Positions 14,646 through 19,778 of a stretch of 19,778 nt of DNA are shown here, one piece after another (the stretch's first letter is position 1; each line of letters opens with the position of its first letter). The position numbers and the translations under genes were made by a program. The notes beneath the pieces are model-generated. The model had not been told where the DNA came from. It saw only the letters and a list, made by a program, of their open reading frames with translations, and searched no databases. Source of the DNA: CAXXOK01 sp035399245 (GTDB taxonomy: Bacteria > Bacillota > Clostridia > Christensenellales > Aristaeellaceae); the NCBI GenBank assembly GCA_035399245.1, contig DAOPIR010000033.1:1-19778 (forward strand), in the 5' to 3' direction.

Positions 14646-15428
14646 ATGAAGCGAATAATTTTTTTCTTTTGGATCGGCGTATTGCTGATCACGTCCGCGG
14701 CGGCGGACTGCCTGCAGATTGACGCGGATACGCTGGCAACGGGCGCCTCGTTATCTTCCCGCATGCAGGGAATCCGCATTCAGGCCACGGTGGAGCCGCC
14801 CGCCGATGTACGGCTGACCATCACACAGACAGACACCGGCACGGTGATCTACGATAATACGTACGGCGAGCGCAGCGGTACGTTTGATTCGGGTGATATT
14901 TACCTGCCCTATACCGGCCAGGCCGCCACGGAGTATACCGTTTCGCTGCAAATCGCCGACGATACGCTCACCTTTACCTACACCGGCCTGCAGGCGCGGC
15001 TGGAAAACAACAGCGCCTATGCCCTCGGCCCGCGTATGGGCGGCGACTGGCCGATGGCCACGGTGATTGATCTGTCCCAATCCGGCACCACCGTCCCGAT
15101 TATCGCAAGCAACCTGTATGTGATCGGGCAGGCGACCTTTGCGGTGTCCGACGGCATGCTGACGGTGAGCACGTCCTTTGCGGCCTCCGCCAACGTGACG
15201 TTGCAAAGCCAGCGCGTGTATGTGCTGGGCAACCCCACCGCCGTATCCGCCGCCGTAAAGCAGCAGCCCGCATACGCCGTAGGCGATGCCATCGACGTTA
15301 CCGGCCTTAAAACCGCGCTGGTGTGCGTATCCGTCAGCCTCAGCTACGATCCCTTCGGGCTATCCAATTTTACCTACAATGCAAATGACAGCGTGATCCA
15401 AAGCCAGGTCGCGCTTTTATCCCATTAA
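14646..15428 (+). CDS. Secreted protein of unknown function
   Basis: The product is 260 aa. A signal peptide covers about residues 1-18 (MKRII, aromatic hydrophobic core, TSAAA). There is no lipobox Cys, sorting signal or C-terminal anchor, so it should be released or held non-covalently. The mature part is Thr/Ser/Val/Ala-rich with alternating polar and hydrophobic residues, as in beta-sandwich or Ig-like proteins; examples are DVRLTITQTDTGTVIYDN and EYTVSLQIADDTLTFTYTG. A later segment YALGPRMGGDWPMATVIDL stands out but I do not recognise it. ATG 14646 follows AAGGGGAT. The gene is divergent from the peptidoglycan-binding gene, so a shared role at the cell surface is plausible but unproven. 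Its stop directly abuts the convergent membrane-protein stop. Confidence 0.75.
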   Translation: MKRIIFFFWIGVLLITSAAADCLQIDADTLATGASLSSRMQGIRIQATVEPPADVRLTITQTDTGTVIYDNTYGERSGTFDSGDIYLPYTGQAATEYTVSLQIADDTLTFTYTGLQARLENNSAYALGPRMGGDWPMATVIDLSQSGTTVPIIASNLYVIGQATFAVSDGMLTVSTSFAASANVTLQSQRVYVLGNPTAVSAAVKQQPAYAVGDAIDVTGLKTALVCVSVSLSYDPFGLSNFTYNANDSVIQSQVALLSH

Positions 15429-16646
15429 TCACAGCGCGTTCGTCGTTGCAAACAGATATACAATATAACCGATCCCCGCGGCCAGGTGCCACAGCAGCAG
15501 CACGCCGCCGGTGATCATGCGGGCCGCCTCCGTATGGGGGCGGCTGATGACGTGCGGGGTGCCGTCCCTGGCGGTGATGCGCCTGATCCATGCCGACACG
15601 CGATAGCCGTACAGCGGCAGGGTAACCGCCCACAGCATCAGTGCCGCGCCCATGACCGCCCAGCCGAAGTTGCCGTCCTGCGCGCGGTAGCCGGTTTCGG
15701 AAAGGATCAGCATCTGCAGGATCGCCACGGCGTCCAATAACAGCACGAGGATGAACAGCGGCTTTTTAATCGTTTCCCGATCGGTAAACGTAAGGAGGAC
15801 AAACAGCGGAAACAGCTGGGTAAACAGCACCAGCCGCAGCACTTCCAGCGTTTTTTCGCCGCTGACGGAAAGCGTGATGCCGCCCTGGCTTTCGATAATG
15901 CCGCCGAAATAGAACAGGAACTCAAGCAGTATCACCAGTATCGCCGGCGCCGCCGCCGCCAGCAGCCGCAGATAATAGGCGCTGCCCTTAGGATTTTGAA
16001 TCCAGCGCACCAGAAAATACAGCCCTGCCGCCGGCAAAAACGCCTGTAAAAAGGTAGGCTTGATCAGCGCGCTTGCCAGCAGCAGCACCGCGATCCACGC
16101 CGCGTGCTTCCACGAAAGGATCTCGCGCTTTGCCAGATAGCGCTCTTCCGCCGCCGCGATATAGGAGATTGATACTATCATCGGCGCCATCAGCGCGATC
16201 TGCGTGGGGCTGTGCCACGGGTTTGGCGAGCCGCCGCCCACAAACACCGTGGGGTTGACCCACGGCACCCAGATGGACGCGACCAGCGCCGCGCACAGCC
16301 CGCATGCCGCCGCCATGATGCCGCCGCGGCCGATCAGCCGCCGTGCCAGCGCAATTAGCGCCCAGGTTTCCAGCCCCTTGCACAGCGCGGTAAACAGCAG
16401 CGCGCTCCAGTTTGCGCTCAGCCCCGTCTGCATCAGCAAAAACACGCAGATGCGCCACATCGGGTGCGCCGCCTGCCGGATAAACGACTTGGGATCGGAA
16501 AGCGTCGCCTGTCCGGCCCACAGCGTGTGAATGGCGATATCGCTTTGCTCCCGTAAAAGCAGCGCATGAAAAATAAACGCGCTGAGCACCGTGATCCCCG
16601 CGACCGCCAGCCACTGCCACCAATCGATGCGTTGTATCCGTTTCAT
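15429..16646 (-). CDS. Polytopic membrane protein, possibly a GT-C-like glycosyltransferase
   Basis: The product is 405 aa with about ten hydrophobic segments, starting with one at 12-31 after a basic MKRIQRIDWW. The first outer loop has REQSDIAIHTLWAG (Asp36, His40) and QAAHPMWR, which may be its active-site region; I see no classic DxD. Later landmarks are WVPWVNPTVFVGGGSPNPWHSPTQIALMAP split over two helices, and a basic cytoplasmic segment near YGYRVSAWIRRI. This pattern resembles GT-C-fold membrane glycosyltransferases, but no family is recognised. ATG 16646 has GGAGG inside the end of the upstream gene and lies 3 bases past that gene's stop, so the two are surely cotranscribed. It is the last gene of the ABC/GNAT/membrane operon, and no terminator is visible. 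Confidence 0.8.
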   Translation of the reverse strand: MKRIQRIDWWQWLAVAGITVLSAFIFHALLLREQSDIAIHTLWAGQATLSDPKSFIRQAAHPMWRICVFLLMQTGLSANWSALLFTALCKGLETWALIALARRLIGRGGIMAAACGLCAALVASIWVPWVNPTVFVGGGSPNPWHSPTQIALMAPMIVSISYIAAAEERYLAKREILSWKHAAWIAVLLLASALIKPTFLQAFLPAAGLYFLVRWIQNPKGSAYYLRLLAAAAPAILVILLEFLFYFGGIIESQGGITLSVSGEKTLEVLRLVLFTQLFPLFVLLTFTDRETIKKPLFILVLLLDAVAILQMLILSETGYRAQDGNFGWAVMGAALMLWAVTLPLYGYRVSAWIRRITARDGTPHVISRPHTEAARMITGGVLLLWHLAAGIGYIVYLFATTNAL

Positions 16647-16649
16647 ACC

Positions 16650-18107
16650 CTATTCCTCCAAATCGACGGTCGAGCGATACACATATCCCTCGGAGTTTTC
16701 GGCCACCGATATAAAATCAGGCACGGTAATACGCAAATGCTTGGTGAGGATCCACCGGCACTTGCCCGTGTTGTCGTTAAACATAATGCCGGACTGGATA
16801 CCGAGCCCCGGGTCCAGCTGCGCCATCACCTGAATGTCCATCATCTCGGTGCGTACGGTGTTTTGGAACGGATCGGTGGCATCTGGATCGTAGGTAATGG
16901 CCTCGCACAGCGTTTGTATCTTCTGGGAAAACGGCTTGGGATCAAACCGGTATTCATCGGCAAAGGCGCCTTCAGGCGCGCCGGTGGCAAGCAGGATCAG
17001 GATGGCGGCGCAGCCCGCGAAGTATGCGATCGGCACGAGCTTTTGTTCGTTCAGGATCAGCCATGCGATCACAAACCACAAAAACGGCGCCAGCGACCGG
17101 TAGTCCGCCCAGTCAAGCGTCTCGTAAAACAGGATAATTACCATCCATGGCAGCAGCAGCAAAAGGAAGCACATCACGTACAGCCAGCGGTTGCCTTTTT
17201 TCAGGATCACACCCAGCAGGCATAAAAGCGTTACCCCGCAGTACAGCCACCGCTGCGCCACCTCGCCGACGTTGGCCAGCTCCAGCACAAAGTAGTTGTA
17301 CAGGTTTTTCAATGCGTGGAACCAGAACATCTCCAGCGCTTCCATAAAATCGGCGCGCAGGAAATGATACAGAAAGCCCGATTCGTACGGGCTGGTGATC
17401 TTGCGGGTGAACGCGTTGATAAAGAACGAAAACACCACAACCGCCACAGACCACAGGACGGTTTTCAGGTTCATGCGCTTGCCGCAGGCCACAAACACCA
17501 CCGGCAAAAACAGCAGAAAATAAATGATGCGGTACACGCTCATAAACGTGACGGTGATCAACGCGCCGATCAGCATCGGCACGCTTACCTTTTTATGCAG
17601 CCGCAGCAGCAGTCCCGCATACAGCATCAGCAAGCCGTAGTTGGCAAGCTCCGTCATCGAGGTGCAGCAATACTGCACAAACGGCGCGTAGACCAGCATG
17701 GCCAGCGACAGCGCAAGCGCCGTACGCGGCTTGGGCCGCACCAGCAAAAGTAGCGCGATCGCGCCCGCGGATATCCATATTGCGTTGCAGATAATAATGG
17801 AGGAATACCCCCAGCCGAACCCGTAGGCAAACCACGCGTACAGAAGGATGGGCGAGGGCCCGTGTACGCTGAGCACGCCGATGTCGGGGATCAGCTCGCC
17901 GATGCCGATATAGCCCGTATGCGCGCCGTAATGGATCCACGAATACACGCTGCGCCAGTAGTCCAGCTCGTCCGACCAGACGGGAATGGCCGCAAAGCCG
18001 TTCTTGCCGAGGATCAGCGACAGGATCCCCACGCCCAGAAACGGCGTGAGAACGAGCATCCCCCAGGCTGCGGCAGTCGCCAAGCGGCGGCGGTTGGTGT
18101 TAAGCAA
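16650..18107 (-). CDS. GT-C-like polytopic membrane protein
   Basis: The product is 485 aa. Helices begin near residues 12-34, and the first outer loop has VWSDELDYW with Asp46, Glu47 and Asp49, like the acidic motif that binds metal and lipid-phosphate sugar in GT-C glycosyltransferases. HGPSPILLYAWFAYG in the next segment also fits that group. About eleven helices follow to about residue 385. A soluble tail of about 100 residues ends the protein and may face the outside. A role in lipid-linked sugar transfer or surface polysaccharide is inferred. The start is TTG at 18107, seven bases after AGGAGG; an ATG at 18110 is out of frame and stops after three codons (ATG ATT GCT TAA). It is 11 bases from the GNAT stop and 3 bases before the 405-residue membrane protein gene. 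Confidence 0.8.
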   Translation of the reverse strand: MLNTNRRRLATAAAWGMLVLTPFLGVGILSLILGKNGFAAIPVWSDELDYWRSVYSWIHYGAHTGYIGIGELIPDIGVLSVHGPSPILLYAWFAYGFGWGYSSIIICNAIWISAGAIALLLLVRPKPRTALALSLAMLVYAPFVQYCCTSMTELANYGLLMLYAGLLLRLHKKVSVPMLIGALITVTFMSVYRIIYFLLFLPVVFVACGKRMNLKTVLWSVAVVVFSFFINAFTRKITSPYESGFLYHFLRADFMEALEMFWFHALKNLYNYFVLELANVGEVAQRWLYCGVTLLCLLGVILKKGNRWLYVMCFLLLLLPWMVIILFYETLDWADYRSLAPFLWFVIAWLILNEQKLVPIAYFAGCAAILILLATGAPEGAFADEYRFDPKPFSQKIQTLCEAITYDPDATDPFQNTVRTEMMDIQVMAQLDPGLGIQSGIMFNDNTGKCRWILTKHLRITVPDFISVAENSEGYVYRSTVDLEE

Positions 18108-18118
18108 TCATTTTCCTC

Positions 18119-18622
18119 CTACAGGGAGATTTCAAAGCAGTGATACATTTTATCGAAGCCCTCCAGCGTAAAGGTACCGGCCTCGCGCACCGTAACGCCG
18201 GCGAAAAACCGCAGTGCACGGTCGTTTTCGGCATAGGTATCCGCGCGAAAGGCGTCGCAGCCGATGCTTTTGCCATAGGCCTTGGCAAAGTCCACGGCCT
18301 GCCTGCCGTAGCCCTTGCCGGCGCGGCTGGGATGCACGGCGATGCGGTGCAGGCACACGGGGTTATCGCCCAGCTGCCAGTCCACGTCCCGGTACTCCGG
18401 CTCGTTGCCGCCCACGCACAGGGCAAACACGCCGGCCAGCCCTTCTTTGTCGGTCATCTTGTACAGCCGGCCCTCGCGGATGTCCTCCTCCAGCAGCGCC
18501 GCGCAGGGGTACCTGCCCCAGTGCCACTGGTACAGGCTGCGCGCGTGCATATCGTCGATCACCCGCTGGTACAGTTCAAAAATCGCCGGCAGATCGTCCG
18601 CCGTAGGTTTGACAATGCGCAT
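18119..18622 (-). CDS. GNAT-family N-acetyltransferase
   Basis: The product is 167 aa, complete. The acetyl-CoA site is LHRIAVHPSRAGKGYGRQA with the R-x-x-G-x-G pattern at Arg100-Gly106 (RAGKGYG). The C-terminal part (YAENDRALRFFAG, then TFTLEGFDKMYHCFEI) fits the last beta strands. The acceptor is unknown: it could be a small molecule, an amino sugar or a protein N-terminus. GAGGAGG lies eight bases before ATG 18622, within the end of the ABC gene, and the gap to the ABC stop is 3 bases. It sits between an exporter and membrane glycosyltransferase-like genes, so a modifying role on the same product is possible, but GNAT genes are often passengers in operons. Confidence 0.9.
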   Translation of the reverse strand: MRIVKPTADDLPAIFELYQRVIDDMHARSLYQWHWGRYPCAALLEEDIREGRLYKMTDKEGLAGVFALCVGGNEPEYRDVDWQLGDNPVCLHRIAVHPSRAGKGYGRQAVDFAKAYGKSIGCDAFRADTYAENDRALRFFAGVTVREAGTFTLEGFDKMYHCFEISL

Positions 18623-18625
18623 GGG

Positions 18626-19778
18626 TTATGCCTCCTCGGTGTACATGGCGTAGAGGTTTGCGTACACGCCGCCCTTTTTCAGCAGCTCCTTATGCGTGCC
18701 CTGCTCCTCGATGCCGTTTTCGGTCAGCACCCAGATGGTGGCCGCGTTTTTGATGGTGGTCAGGCGGTGGGCAATGGTGAAGGTGGTGCGTCCCTGCGAC
18801 AGCTTTTCCAGCGACTGCTGCACCAGGCGCTCGCTCTCGTTGTCCAGCGCGCTGGTCGCCTCATCCAGAATCAGGATCGGCGGGTTTTTCAGGAAAACAC
18901 GCGCGATGGAAATACGCTGCTTCTGCCCGCCGGACAGCTTAACCCCGCGCTCGCCAACAAACGTGTTGTAGCCATTGGGCAGCGCGGAGATAAACTCGTG
19001 CGCGCCGGCAAGCTTGGCGGCCTCGATCACCTTATCCTCGGTAGCGCCGGGCATGCCGTAGGAAATGTTGTTGAACACCGTGCCGGAGAACATGTACACG
19101 TCCTGCTGCACCACGCCGATGTTCTCGCGCAGGGAACGCTGCGTGAGGGTGGTGATATCCTTGCCGTCGATCAGAATGCGCCCGTCGGACAGGTTGTAAA
19201 ACCGCGGGATGAGGTTGCACAGCGTCGTCTTACCCGATCCGCTGGGCCCGACCAGCGCCACGCGCTCGCCGGCCTTCACCTTCAGGTTGATATCGGCCAG
19301 CACATCGCGGTCGTTATCCGAATAATGGAAGCTGACATGGTCAAACGTCACGTCGCCCTTGACATCCTTGAGCTCGGTCGCATTGGGCGCGTCCTCCACG
19401 TCGGGCTTTTCATCCATCAGGGTGCAGAAGCGCTCGATGCCCGTCATGCCGTTTTGGAACTGCTCGGTAAAGTCCACAATACGGCGGATGGACGTAAGCA
19501 GCGTGGACACATACAGCAAAAACGCCACATAGTCGCCCGCCGTGATGGCGCCTTTGATCAAAAACATCGCGCCGGCCATCACCACGATGATGTACATCAT
19601 GCCGTCGATCATCCGCGTGGAGGTGGAGAACTGCGCCATCAGGTTGTAGCCGCGTTTTTTGATGTTGATAAACTGCTCGTTGTTCTGCTTGAACTTCTCA
19701 ATCTCGATAGGCTCGTTGGCAAAGGATTTTACCACGCGGATGCCCAGCAGGCTGTCCTCCACCTGCGCGTTGATCTCG
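18626..19778 (-). CDS. ABC exporter, C-terminal part (5' end outside window)
   Basis: About 383 codons are visible; the frame is open to the right edge, so the start is missing. The visible part begins inside the transmembrane domain (EINAQVEDSLLGIRVVKSFANE, the usual coupling-helix neighbourhood) and has two more helices. The nucleotide-binding domain follows: Walker A GPSGSGKTT, Q-loop VVQQDVYMFSGT, signature LSGGQKQRISIAR, Walker B ILILDEATSALD and switch histidine IAHRLTT. This is the fused TMD-NBD half-transporter layout of MsbA/LmrA-type exporters for lipids, drugs or peptides. It is probably the first or second gene of the minus-strand operon; a partner half-transporter may lie to the right. 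Specificity cannot be told. Confidence 0.92.
   Translation of the reverse strand, partial: EINAQVEDSLLGIRVVKSFANEPIEIEKFKQNNEQFINIKKRGYNLMAQFSTSTRMIDGMMYIIVVMAGAMFLIKGAITAGDYVAFLLYVSTLLTSIRRIVDFTEQFQNGMTGIERFCTLMDEKPDVEDAPNATELKDVKGDVTFDHVSFHYSDNDRDVLADINLKVKAGERVALVGPSGSGKTTLCNLIPRFYNLSDGRILIDGKDITTLTQRSLRENIGVVQQDVYMFSGTVFNNISYGMPGATEDKVIEAAKLAGAHEFISALPNGYNTFVGERGVKLSGGQKQRISIARVFLKNPPILILDEATSALDNESERLVQQSLEKLSQGRTTFTIAHRLTTIKNAATIWVLTENGIEEQGTHKELLKKGGVYANLYAMYTEEA

Overview
The window looks like chromosomal DNA from a GC-rich Gram-positive bacterium, most likely in the Clostridia. This is inferred from AGGAGG-type ribosome binding sites, sigma-A promoters close to consensus, a sortase-type anchored surface protein, a VanZ protein, peptidoglycan-binding repeat proteins and an anaerobe-type corrinoid activator. 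No insertion sequence, phage gene, CRISPR array or replication origin was seen. Coding density is high and the genes form short, frequently divergent or convergent units.

Left end (1-1140). A tRNA runs off the left edge on the minus strand. Upstream of it lie a tRNA-like or otherwise structured stretch and a good minus-strand promoter. A perfect TTGACA-17-TATAAT promoter then faces right and probably drives a secreted protein with an IPQTG sorting signal, which ends in a strong intrinsic terminator.

Carbohydrate and envelope block (1200-11534). In order it holds a VanZ-RDD fusion membrane protein (-), a GH2 beta-galactosidase-like enzyme (-), a PP2C-type phosphatase (+, divergent from GH2), a [2Fe-2S]/ASKHA corrinoid-activator-like protein (-) and a secreted polysaccharide deacetylase (-). 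The deacetylase precedes and overlaps the activator. A large GH106-like glycoside hydrolase (+) is divergent from the deacetylase. The deacetylase and GH106 promoters lie back to back with small inverted repeats around them, which suggests shared control.

Small enzymes and cell wall (11548-15428). A PPOX-fold flavoprotein and an S51 peptidase-like protein form a two-gene minus-strand unit. Upstream is a secreted protein with four PG_binding_1 repeats, a run of 33 serines and a His/Cys-rich C-terminal domain. A secreted orphan protein is divergent from it.

Right end (15429-19778). A tightly packed minus-strand operon encodes an ABC exporter (5' end outside the window), a GNAT acetyltransferase and two polytopic membrane proteins. 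At least the first of these two resembles GT-C glycosyltransferases. Spacings of 3-11 bases suggest joint transcription and perhaps a role in a surface glycan or lipid; that role is inference.

The best candidates for undescribed biology are the C-terminal domain of the serine-rich peptidoglycan-binding protein, the ABC/GNAT/GT-C operon, the palindromes on the promoters near 8095 and 14523, and the structured RNA-like element next to the tRNA.
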